The notes: generated by a model not told the origin, from the sequence alone. Numbered from the stretch's first letter, positions 9,772-14,857 are shown. The stretch: DNA of 14,857 nucleotides from Klebsiella pneumoniae (GCA_945869725.1 CAMBPO010000055.1:1-14857), one strand, 5' to 3'. Program-made: numbers and translations.

Positions 9772-10824
9772 TCAATGCTCTGGCGGGTATTGGCCAGCAT
9801 CTATCAGAGTGCGTGGTCGATAGTTGTATTCAGGGTCATTCCAACGCATCCAGACACTTGGGTCCACAGTAACATTGACGGCTGGTTTGCCTTTTATCCC
9901 CTTGTTGAAATGTCTGAAGTGCCTGCCATCGCCCGGTGCTCTCAACTTGCGGAACCACGCATAAGCCCCTTTCATAAACTCGCTGAAGGAATCCCGTGGC
10001 TGGGTTTTCCAGGCATCCTCTGCAGCGTTAAACCCATCCAGCTTCAGCCCTACATGCGAAGCCTTCTCCATCATCCATTGCAAAGGGATATCGGCAAGCA
10101 AGTCCTGGGGGCCATAACCACCGCCGACATTGGCGTGAGCGCCGATAAACCAACGCTGCTCCACGTCACGGTTTTTTCGTTTCTGCTGCCCATTGTCACC
10201 CGTCCATAACGGCACGTCGTAGGCGGCTCGATGTTCATCCAGTGCAACCGCGTGGTAAGCATAATCCACAATACTGGAGAGCTCGGTATCGTGCCAGGAG
10301 TACTTTCCATGCTCTGAGAGGCTTGTTCCGGGCAGCCCCAAGGCTCCGACGCTATCCCATACGCCGATGAAGTGGACCCTCGGATCACGGCTATAGTTGT
10401 TCCTGAATGCCTGACATTCGTCGCAGTCTGGGCTCAAGCGTTTATCTCTGTAGATGCCTTCTGCCTTATCTAGCAAGCCTGGAGTCACGATGCGTAGGAG
10501 CCCGCATTTTCGTATCAATCCAACAAAACTTCGTGCCGTATAGGCACCGCGACTGAAGCCAAATATCCAAATTTCGTCTTCATCGGTGTAGTGTTTTGCG
10601 AGCCACTCGTAGCCCTGCAGCAGGTTCTTGCTCAGTCCGTAACCGAAGACGCCTCCCCTGAAACGGTCAAGCTTTGTTGTACCAACGCCGGGGTTGTAAA
10701 AAAATTGTTGCCTCACATCGTCATCATATTCACGGATGCGTCCAGCAAGACGAAAAACATTTGTTTGGTCTTCTGGATCGTTCCAGGTTCCGTCGAATAG
10801 GAGAATCAATCTTTGTTTTGTCAT
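9772..10824 (-). CDS. DUF2235 (Tle1-like alpha/beta hydrolase) protein
   Basis: A 350-residue cytosolic-looking protein with no signal peptide. LILLFDGTWNDPEDQTNVFRL at the N-terminus is the DUF2235 signature. The nucleophile elbow GFSRGAY places Ser91 in a GxSxG motif. GVWDSVGALG gives Asp157 and WFIGAHANVGGGY gives His230, completing a plausible Ser-Asp-His triad. The family includes the Tle1 phospholipase effectors of type VI secretion, but many members are orphan proteins of unknown role. No VgrG, PAAR, Tli immunity or secretion gene is adjacent, so an effector role is not supported here. GGAGG lies 4 bases before the ATG. Confidence 0.85.
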   Translation of the reverse strand: MTKQRLILLFDGTWNDPEDQTNVFRLAGRIREYDDDVRQQFFYNPGVGTTKLDRFRGGVFGYGLSKNLLQGYEWLAKHYTDEDEIWIFGFSRGAYTARSFVGLIRKCGLLRIVTPGLLDKAEGIYRDKRLSPDCDECQAFRNNYSRDPRVHFIGVWDSVGALGLPGTSLSEHGKYSWHDTELSSIVDYAYHAVALDEHRAAYDVPLWTGDNGQQKRKNRDVEQRWFIGAHANVGGGYGPQDLLADIPLQWMMEKASHVGLKLDGFNAAEDAWKTQPRDSFSEFMKGAYAWFRKLRAPGDGRHFRHFNKGIKGKPAVNVTVDPSVWMRWNDPEYNYRPRTLIDAGQYPPEH

Positions 10825-10908
10825 GGAGCCTCCGCTGTTGGTTAGGCGGCTTTACAGTTTTATTATTTTTGAGAAAGACTTTCAGCTTGGTCTGTGCAAT
10901 TTTTAAAT

Positions 10909-10944
10909 ATCACTGTTTTTTTCAACATCACTGTTTTTTAACCA
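10909..10944. repeat. 18-bp imperfect tandem repeat in an AT-rich gap
   Basis: ATCACTGTTTTTTT and ATCACTGTTTTTTA begin two adjacent 18-base units that share their first 13 bases. They lie in the AT-rich gap upstream of the DUF2235 gene. The bases from 10825 to about 11050 hold no gene I can recognise. The repeat may belong to the far side of the decayed insertion sequence described next, but this is not shown. Confidence 0.55.
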
Positions 10945-11049
10945 CCCTGTTTAAACTTGATAGCAGAACGTAAACTAAAAAACCAAAAAAAGTGTCTCGG
11001 TTTATCGTGCGCGGGTTGGATTTGTGCTTTAGGTCACATTTTTGATTGT

Positions 11050-11232
11050 GAACGGTGGGACGCGAAATACTCTGTTGATGAACCGAATGGCGCCTACGAA
11101 CTTCGACAATAATATCCATGTAATACACTCCAGATACCCCCGGCTAAAACGCCGGAGGATGACACACGCAGGTGGAAACTATTGGACGCTGTTTCCACCC
11201 CTAATCTGGAAAGTTTTGCACGCTGATTAACA
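11050..11232 (-). mobile_element. Remnant of an IS21-like insertion sequence end
   Basis: On the minus strand, 5'-TG at 11232 begins a stretch with nested inverted words (TTTCCA, TGGAAA, TTTCCA). It contains a perfect hairpin GGTGGAAAC-N11-GTTTCCACC (11171-11199) and a second hairpin CCGGC-N6-GCCGG (11140-11155). An ATG at 11119 then opens a short frame starting MDIIVEVRRRHSV, followed by QSISRPTV. This resembles, from memory, the N-terminus of IstA-type transposases, apparently with several residues deleted between SIS and RPTV. Multiple short terminal repeats, a TG end and istA soon after the end are IS21-family traits. The element interrupts the dinD-like gene and is itself decayed. The identity rests on memory of the family, not on a search. 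Confidence 0.45.
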
Positions 11233-11735
11233 CCTCGAGAGCGTATGCGGCCAAATCCTGCCTCATCTACGCCTCGCTCATAGATATTCTGCGACAGTGC
11301 CTTTTCAGACTCCTTTAGGCTCTCCCTCGCCTCCAACCACGCCTGCAGTCGCATACGGTCTTCAATTAGCTCTTGCTTGCGGGTCTGTATGGCAAAGTAG
11401 CTTTGTGCAAAGGCAATCTCAGGCTTGCGAGAATCGCCATTCTGGGCAATCAGGTAGCATGCATAGCGAGTGAGCATAAAATCATCGATTTCACGGCTGG
11501 CCGTACTACCCAGGACGACCATTTTCGTGACGCCACGAAAATGGTCAGAGGCCGCGTGATTACTAGCCTCACAGGATTCGACTGCTCGATGAATGGCAGT
11601 CTGAAAGTTTTCCCAGCGTGCATACCCCAGCAGTGCCTGCAGGTCGCGGGCAAACCAGAACTCTACGCCTTCGGCATCAGTGCGTTGCACGGCATCTTCA
11701 AAATTGCGCTGGAGAGCTTGAAGTTGTTTATCCAT
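11232..11735 (-). pseudogene. dinD: DinD-like protein, 3'-truncated
   Basis: The first 168 codons match the DNA-damage-inducible protein D family. They include VEFWFARDLQALLGYARWENF near residue 24, DHFRGVTKMV, REIDDFMLTRYACYLIAQNG and FAQSYFAIQTRKQELIED. Full-length DinD is about 270 residues and continues after FGRIRSRG with a long conserved tail. Here that tail is replaced from 11232 by insertion-sequence-like DNA, and the frame runs on to 11094 with 45 unrelated residues. E. coli DinD affects RecA-dependent processes after DNA damage; this truncated version may be inactive. AAGGA precedes the ATG, and both lie downstream of repeat copy A. I see no LexA box of the CTGT-N8-ACAG type upstream. 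Confidence 0.8.
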
Positions 11736-11748
11736 TTGATTGTCCTTA

Positions 11749-11806
11749 GTGAATGACGACTAACTTCACTATAGACAACACGTCTTACGTTTTCCTGGCA
11801 AATTGG
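11749..11806 (-). repeat. Shared leader repeat, copy A
   Basis: This is one of three ~58-bp copies. Copies A and B agree at 54 of 58 positions by eye. On the minus strand it holds TTGCCAGGAAAAC, then TTGTCTATAGT, then TAGTCGTCATTCAC. TATAGT differs from the sigma-70 -10 box at one position. Downstream, AAGGACAATC and ATGGATA start the dinD-like gene. It is probably a promoter plus leader. Confidence 0.8.
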
Positions 11807-11869
11807 AGCTGATCACAAAGTGCTGCACCCAAGGGCAATCCCGCCATTTCTAATGTAAGTCAAAAGCGG

Positions 11870-12108
11870 AGCTACTAACCTGCATTGGCAACCAGTTGCT
11901 GCAGTGCCTCCTGAGCAAGGGTATTTACACTCTTTCCTTTCGCTTGAGCTGTCAGCGCCAATTGCTCATGCAACTCAGGCGTAATCCTGAGGTTAAATTT
12001 TCCGGAATAGTGGCGTCGTGGCTCAATACCCTTTTCTTTGCATACCTCAAGACACACATGCAAAGACTTCTTGAATTCTGCTCTAAGCTCTTTGGGGTTG
12101 CGGCCATA
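11870..12108 (-). pseudogene. Truncated duplicate of hicB
   Basis: These 239 bases repeat 13561-13799 with only about five differences. They encode the last ~75 residues of the HicB-like antitoxin: GRNPKELRAEFKKSLHV through a ribbon-helix-helix FNLRITPELHEQL to QQLVANAG and stop. Phe became Cys (HVCLEV) and Ser became Thr (RITPEL). The N-terminal ~37 residues, including the HicB domain strand, are missing and the gene joins repeat copy B directly. Only a TTG inside the repeat (12138) could start an in-frame product of 87 codons. If made, that product would be a DNA-binding domain with little toxin-binding surface. High identity implies a recent duplication. Confidence 0.85.
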
Positions 12109-12166
12109 GTGAATGACGACTAACCTCACTATAGACAACCCGGCTTACGTTTTCCTGGCAAAATGG
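12109..12166 (-). repeat. Shared leader repeat, copy B
   Basis: This copy matches A at 54 of 58 positions and C at 49 of 58. Unlike A and C, the minus-strand end CATTCAC is joined directly to the interior of the duplicated hicB (TATGGCCGC) and lacks the AAGGA and ATGGATA part. The junction has only one to three bases of possible microhomology. Confidence 0.8.
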
Positions 12167-12245
12167 TGTTGATCGGACAGCACTGGAAGAAACAAAGAGA
12201 CGAATAAACCGTCAAGGGTGCGTCAAAATTAGAATGCCGTTGACC

Positions 12246-12551
12246 TTATATTCGCACTTCATTGTCTGGCACAAACTCGATTTTTAACTTGTAGCCAACT
12301 GCGGCCGCGTAGTCGGTAAGTGTAGAGAGCTTAGGAGAGATGTTTGAGCTGACACTTTCCAACCTGGAAATATTACTTTTATTGGTATGTAAAATTTCGG
12401 CCATTTGCTCTTGAGTAAGCCCGGCTTTCTGCCGTAGTGCAATCAGCTGCTTTCGTACTTCGTACCCCGCGGAGAGTTCGTCATAGGTTTTCTTGACGCC
12501 TTCACGTTTTAAAGCTTCTTCCTTGAAGGATTTGAAAGTTGGTCTAGTCAT
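12246..12551 (-). CDS. HigA-like XRE-family antitoxin
   Basis: A 101-residue protein with a helix-turn-helix from about residue 34 to 75 (RQKAGLTQEQMAEILHTNKS then ISRLES). An N-terminal arm (FKEEALKREGVKKTYDEL) resembles that of antitoxins encoded after Gp49-type toxins. It should neutralise the toxin encoded just upstream and repress the operon by binding the 12879-12896 palindrome. The ATG overlaps the toxin's last codons by 8 bases and has AAGGA in front of it. Toxin-first order is normal for higBA. Nothing is truncated. Confidence 0.85.
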   Translation of the reverse strand: MTRPTFKSFKEEALKREGVKKTYDELSAGYEVRKQLIALRQKAGLTQEQMAEILHTNKSNISRLESVSSNISPKLSTLTDYAAAVGYKLKIEFVPDNEVRI

Positions 12552-12870
12552 TTTTTAATTCCTTCATTCGTTTGCGGGCCTTATCAATCTCCTTCTTGGG
12601 TGTCTTTTGTGTCTTTTTGACGAAAGAGTTCAAGATGATTATTTCTTGGCCTTTTGCTGTACAGAAAAGTGATCGGCCTATACCTTCTTTGCCTTGTGCC
12701 CGTATTTCAAATAGTCCTGAACCCATGGGGGCTGTGTAGGGTTTTCCGATTGCCGGTCCAAATTCTTCAATCATTTCGGTTATATGGATAAAGTCCGCCA
12801 ATATCCCGTCTGGGAATCCAAGCGTTTCCTCGCGAACTTTTTCATTGAAGAATGTGACGATCCATGTCAT
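12544..12870 (-). CDS. HigB-like (RelE/Gp49 superfamily) toxin
   Basis: A 108-residue protein of the Gp49/DUF891 toxin family. The core reads GSGLFEIRAQGKEGIGRSLFC, then EIIILNSFVKKTQKTPKKEI and a basic C-terminal helix (ARKRMKELK). FxKKTQKTP is the family hallmark. Family members are RelE-fold ribosome-dependent mRNases; the basic residues are consistent with RNA binding. It is co-transcribed with the HigA-like antitoxin. The start is set by MTWIVTFF and by the operator just upstream. No clear Shine-Dalgarno precedes the ATG, so the transcript may be nearly leaderless or weakly translated. Confidence 0.85.
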   Translation of the reverse strand: MTWIVTFFNEKVREETLGFPDGILADFIHITEMIEEFGPAIGKPYTAPMGSGLFEIRAQGKEGIGRSLFCTAKGQEIIILNSFVKKTQKTPKKEIDKARKRMKELKND

Positions 12871-12878
12871 GCAAAGAG

Positions 12879-12896
12879 GTTATCACAAATGATAAC
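12879..12896. promoter_or_regulatory. Palindromic operator of the HigBA-like operon
   Basis: The perfect 18-bp palindrome GTTATCA-N4-TGATAAC ends 8 bases before the toxin ATG (minus strand). Autorepressing toxin-antitoxin operons usually bear such a site over or next to the promoter, and an XRE dimer fits this spacing. It is the strongest operator candidate in the window. Confidence 0.7.
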
Positions 12897-12981
12897 TACG
12901 TCAAGAGGCGGCGATGCGAGCATAACAAACAGTTCGCCATCAACAACCTCATAGGCCAGTTTTGATATTTGCTTCGGAAGA

Positions 12982-13311
12982 TCACTCTGGCCTGGCAAAC
13001 CTGCACTGAGGCAAGGCGCTGCAACCAACAAATTGTCCACCGGGATTGCTGCCCTTCCTTGCGATTCGCGTAACGAGGCTGGAGCCGCATTGTGGGCAAG
13101 TGTCTTGGCAAACACTGTCTACAAACTCTGGTGGGGTTCTGAAGGGACTGCCGGTTACAGCAGATTGGACCGAGGGATAATTATGGTGTTGAACGGATTT
13201 AATCAGATGCAGCAGGGCTGGGCTATCAATGAGGTCAATGGGTTTGTTGGCGGCGTCTGAGTATTCTGAAGATCGTTTAGCGCAGACCGCGCAATAATAA
13301 GCTTCACTCAC
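12982..13311 (-). pseudogene. C-terminal fragment of an Mrr-like restriction endonuclease with zinc finger
   Basis: A 109-codon frame opens at a GTG that overlaps the preceding stop (GTGA). Residues 23-40 (KPIDLIDSPALLHLIKSV) resemble the segment following the nuclease fold in Mrr-type restriction endonucleases. Residues 72-105 form a topoisomerase-type C4 zinc finger: CPQCG, RIARKGSNPGGQFVGC, SALPQCRF (Cys72, Cys75, Cys97, Cys103). The catalytic nuclease domain is absent and the first ~20 residues look unrelated. I therefore read it as a remnant, though expression as a small zinc-ribbon protein is possible. The direct stop overlap with the antitoxin remnant would couple translation if either were made. 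Confidence 0.6.
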
Positions 13312-13565
13312 GCGATACCCAGTATTTTCTTGGCTTCTTCCAATGTGACGGTATTGCCCTCTCGGATATCCGCAAGACCTTGAGCTACGGTCTTTACTAA
13401 CCGCAATTCCTCAGTGGGTTTTTCATAATCTTCAAGACCTAGCACCACAGCAACCCCGCGACCACGACTCGTTAGGAGTATAGGTAGATGTATTTCATTT
13501 GTACGCCCAACAACTTTGCCAGAATTGACCTTCAGATCAGATAGTTGCCACCAATAAAGAAGCCA
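13308..13565 (-). pseudogene. Phd/YefM-type antitoxin lacking its start
   Basis: Translation gives LSDLKVNSGKVVGR, NEIHLPILLTSRGRGVAVV, GLEDYEK, then AQGLADIREGNTVTLEEAKK, ending in ILGIA. This is a nearly complete Phd/YefM antitoxin, including the DNA-binding N-terminal half and the toxin-binding tail. No ATG, GTG or TTG occurs in frame before LSDLK. The frame begins immediately after, and in phase with, the hicB TAG stop. The first few codons have therefore been lost, probably in the event that joined it to hicB. No matching RelE, YoeB or PIN toxin follows; an Mrr fragment lies there instead. Confidence 0.8.
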
Positions 13566-13904
13566 CTAACCTGCATTGGCAACCAGTTGCTGCAATGCTT
13601 CCTGAGCAAGGGTATTTACACTCTTTCCTTTCGCTTGAGCTGTCAGCGCCAATTGCTCATGCAACTCAGGCGAAATCCTGAGGTTAAATTTTCCGGAATA
13701 GTGGCGTCGTGGCTCAATACCCTTTTCTTTGCATACCTCAAGAAACACATGCAAAGACTTCTTGAATTCTGCTCTAAGCTCTTTGGGGTTGCGGCCATAA
13801 AAATCGGCGCCGCCATTGAGCCCAAGGATTTCTCCCCGGAATGTATCCAGCTCGGCGTCATATTCAATTTTTGCGTGATAGCCTTCGAGTGTCATTGTGT
13901 TCAT
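13566..13904 (-). CDS. hicB: HicB-like antitoxin
   Basis: A 112-residue HicB-family antitoxin. Residues 1-45 form the degenerate RNase-H-like HicB domain (MTLEGYHAKIEYDAELDTF, then GEILGLNGGADFYGRN). The C-terminus is a ribbon-helix-helix DNA-binding segment (FNLRISPELHEQLALTAQAK, then GKSVNTLAQEAL). The ATG at 13904 overlaps the hicA stop (ATGA), so this start is preferred to the longer frame from 13931. It should bind and inhibit HicA and repress the operon. A 3' copy of this gene lies at 11870-12108. Confidence 0.9.
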   Translation of the reverse strand: MNTMTLEGYHAKIEYDAELDTFRGEILGLNGGADFYGRNPKELRAEFKKSLHVFLEVCKEKGIEPRRHYSGKFNLRISPELHEQLALTAQAKGKSVNTLAQEALQQLVANAG

Positions 13905-14155
13905 GGTGATACTCCGTGTTGCTCCAGCCATTTTCGAATGCTGGCCAAGGCACCTTTGTCAGTGTTCGGACTTGGATGAGGTCGGTGGAATACTCTGACC
14001 TCACCAAAAAGAAACACCGCGACCCGACTGCCTTCACGTTCACTAACGTCCGCCCCTAGCTCAACAAACAGTGACTCAACGTCATGCCAATGAACGTTTG
14101 CACTTAACGGCCGAGAGAAAATGGCTTCCAGAGTTCTTTGGTGCTTCCTACTCAT
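13901..14155 (-). CDS. hicA: HicA-like toxin
   Basis: An 84-residue HicA-family protein: KHQRTLEAIFSRPLSANVHW, a DVESLFVELGADVSEREGSRV segment and FHRPHPSPNTDKGALASIRK. It belongs to the subgroup in which GSRV replaces the usual GSHH, so the active histidine is probably one of those in FHRPHP. HicA toxins are mRNA interferases with a double-stranded RNA-binding fold. The start is the ATG in MSRKHQ. The frame continues open upstream into repeat copy C, but that stretch (RTNLWIACSPWYLKV) is not family sequence. No Shine-Dalgarno precedes the ATG; a 9-codon leader frame with a good AAGGA lies just upstream. Confidence 0.85.
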   Translation of the reverse strand: MSRKHQRTLEAIFSRPLSANVHWHDVESLFVELGADVSEREGSRVAVFLFGEVRVFHRPHPSPNTDKGALASIRKWLEQHGVSP

Positions 14156-14162
14156 GGGAGAT

Positions 14163-14183
14163 GGTACCACTTTAAGGTACCAC
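14163..14183. promoter_or_regulatory. Candidate HicB operator (paired GGTACCAC)
   Basis: GGTACCAC occurs at 14163-14170 and 14176-14183, 13 bases apart start to start; each contains the palindrome GGTACC. They lie just before hicA. Ribbon-helix-helix repressors such as HicB often bind paired short sites like these. Confidence 0.5.
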
Positions 14184-14201
14184 GGAGAACAAGCTATCCA
14201 T
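14172..14201 (-). other. Nine-codon leader frame before hicA
   Basis: AAAGGA followed by ATGGATAGC opens a frame MDSLFSVVP that stops 16 bases before the hicA ATG. The AAGGA-to-ATGGATA part matches the start of the dinD-like gene behind repeat copy A. It may be a leftover start of a lost gene. It could also couple translation to hicA, which lacks its own Shine-Dalgarno. Confidence 0.5.
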
Positions 14202-14214
14202 AGATTTGTCCTTT

Positions 14215-14272
14215 GTGAATGACGACTATTTGGACTATAGACAACCCGACTCAAGTTTTCCTGGCAAAATGA
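14215..14272 (-). repeat. Shared leader repeat, copy C
   Basis: This copy shares 49 of 58 positions with B. It differs mainly in a five-base block (TTTGG in place of ACCTC on the plus strand), while the flanking GACGACTA and ACTATAGACAAC are intact. Like copy A it continues into AAGGA and ATGGATA. It drives, or once drove, the hicA-hicB unit. Confidence 0.8.
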
Positions 14273-14361
14273 TGGATTTCTGCTTTTAATCTAATTAGCA
14301 AACTGAATCAACTAGCCGGATGGCTAAGATGTTTAGAACAAAAAACTAGGGAGATTGATTC

Positions 14362-14460
14362 GCAATCCGCCGTCGCGGATTGCTCACCCCTTCGGGGCGG
14401 CTTTCAGCCGTCCAAAACGCTGCGCGTTTTGTCGAACTGGGGAGTTCTCACTTCCGAGTG
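14362..14460. repeat. Stack of six adjacent short hairpins
   Basis: Six perfect inverted repeats follow one another: GCAATCCGC/GCGGATTGC (14362-14383), CCCC/GGGG (14387-14397), CGGCT/AGCCG (14398-14410), CAAAACGC/GCGTTTTG (14413-14431), GAACT/AGTTC (14434-14447) and CACT/AGTG (14449-14460). Loops are 3 or 4 nt. A seventh hairpin, the tRNA terminator, follows. No gene is seen here; the open frame across it contains tRNA sequence and is spurious. The bases from 14273 to 14361 hold nothing recognisable. Confidence 0.75.
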
Positions 14461-14470
14461 CTGCGAACAA

Positions 14471-14500
14471 AAATGCCCCACTCTTACGAGTGAGGCATTT
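14471..14500 (-). terminator. Terminator of the tRNA-Arg gene
   Basis: A 13-bp stem with a single mismatch (AAATGCCTCACTC and GAGTGGGGCATTT on the minus strand) and a 4-nt loop. The T-rich end TTTTT follows at once. It begins 6 bases after the encoded CCA. Confidence 0.8.
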
Positions 14501-14506
14501 GTTGTT

Positions 14507-14583
14507 TGGTGCACCCGGAGAGATTCGAACTCCCGACCAAGTGGTTCGAAGCCACCTACTCTATCCAGCTGAGCTACGGATGC
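14507..14583 (-). tRNA. tRNA-Arg (anticodon TCG)
   Basis: A 77-nt cloverleaf on the minus strand. The acceptor stem pairs GCATCCG with CGGGTGC (one T-G wobble), with discriminator A and an encoded CCA. The D arm is GCTCAGCTGGATAGAGTA. The anticodon stem-loop GGTGG-CTTCGAA-CCACT gives anticodon TCG, which reads Arg CGA. The T loop is GTTCGAATC. tRNA-Arg genes are common integration sites for mobile islands, and the toxin-antitoxin island lies on its 3' side. No integrase gene is visible. Confidence 0.95.
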
Positions 14584-14625
14584 GTAACGGTTGATTTGCC
14601 AGTCTGGCTGGCTATCAGGGGCGCG

Positions 14626-14631
14626 ATTATA
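14626..14631 (-). promoter_or_regulatory. -10 box of the tRNA-Arg promoter
   Basis: On the minus strand TGTGTATAAT is an exact TATAAT with an upstream TG. It is followed by CGCGCCCC, the GC-rich discriminator typical of stringently controlled stable-RNA promoters. No good -35 box stands at the usual distance. Transcription should start about 35-40 nt before the tRNA. Confidence 0.7.
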
Positions 14632-14701
14632 CACAGCTGTTTGAGAAGTACGCCAGAGCGAATTTGCATCGCGCTGGCGGGCTGTGGTGGTCAGTTGGTG
14701 G

Positions 14702-14857
14702 TTAATTAATGGTGGCTGATCGCACGATGGCTTGGCCGCGGACGGTGGCCATGTCGGTGCCGACGGGTAGGGTCAGGCCGGAGTCGTATTCGCTGAGGCG
14801 GCTGGCGGGTACGTTGTAGACGCTGAATGGGCGGCGTTCGAGTTGGCCGCCGAGGAT
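14702..14857 (-). CDS. C-terminal part of an unidentified protein
   Basis: The last 51 codons of a minus-strand gene whose start lies beyond the window. The end reads RRPFSVYNVPASRLSEYDSG, LTLPVGTDMATVRGQAIVRS and ATIN before TAA. The frame has even, GC-rich codon use and looks genuinely coding. I do not recognise the family. It is oriented towards the tRNA-Arg gene but probably separate from it, because the tRNA has its own promoter. Confidence 0.6.
   Translation of the reverse strand: MLGGQLERRPFSVYNVPASRLSEYDSGLTLPVGTDMATVRGQAIVRSATIN

Noticed and set aside
11736..11830. LexA/SOS box for the dinD-like gene
   Set aside because: No CTGT-N8-ACAG type site is found upstream, so damage induction is not supported by sequence.
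12867..13115. 82-codon minus-strand frame ending LAYEVVDGELFVMLASPP...
   Set aside because: It overlaps the Mrr-like fragment in another frame for half its length, has no recognisable family and no Shine-Dalgarno. Probably chance.
11749..14272. The three repeats as integron attC sites
   Set aside because: No GTTRRRY/RYYYAAC core pair with the long imperfect palindrome of attC is present, and no integrase is visible.
14507..14583. tRNA-Arg as the attachment site of an integrative element with a second att copy in the window
   Set aside because: I found no duplicated tRNA 3' end elsewhere in the window (only a 10-base chance match near 8424) and no integrase gene.
14355..14594. Plus-strand open frame of 79 codons containing GEIRTPDQVVRSHLLYPAEL
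   Set aside because: This is the translated antisense of tRNA-Arg, a common false gene.

Overview
The window looks like chromosomal DNA of a Gammaproteobacterium. It carries a CmoM-type wobble-uridine methyltransferase, Gram-negative signal peptides and an outer-membrane barrel protein, and a tRNA gene with an encoded CCA end. The genus cannot be fixed from this stretch.

Left part (1-2370, + strand): the 3' end of ligI followed by complete ligA, ligB and ligC, tightly overlapped as one operon. LigAB opens protocatechuate at the 4,5 bond, LigC oxidises the product to 2-pyrone-4,6-dicarboxylate (PDC), and LigI hydrolyses PDC. This is the upper half of the protocatechuate 4,5-cleavage (lignin-type aromatic) pathway.

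Middle part (2448-10824): ordinary single genes. They are cmoM (-), a broken SnoaL/NTF2-like gene (+), an exported M61 peptidase with a PDZ domain (-), an exported beta-lactamase-fold serine hydrolase (+), a MipA/OmpV outer-membrane protein (+), a fumarylacetoacetase-fold enzyme with an unexpected signal peptide (+), and an orphan DUF2235 lipase-like protein (-). A bidirectional terminator lies between the last two.

Right part (about 10850-14506): a compact accessory island on the minus strand, bounded by tRNA-Arg(TCG). It holds toxin-antitoxin genes and gene debris. In minus-strand order they are: a stack of hairpins, repeat copy C, hicA, hicB, a start-less phd-type antitoxin remnant, the C-terminal piece of an Mrr-like restriction nuclease, a HigB/HigA-like pair with a perfect palindromic operator, repeat copy B fused to a 239-bp duplicate of hicB, repeat copy A in front of a dinD-like gene, and an apparent IS21-like end that cuts dinD short. 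The three ~58-bp repeats are the most unusual signal. Copies A and C continue into the same Shine-Dalgarno and ATGGATA start, so the repeat looks like a shared promoter/leader behind which different genes have been placed.

The window ends with the C-terminus of an unidentified minus-strand gene beyond the tRNA.
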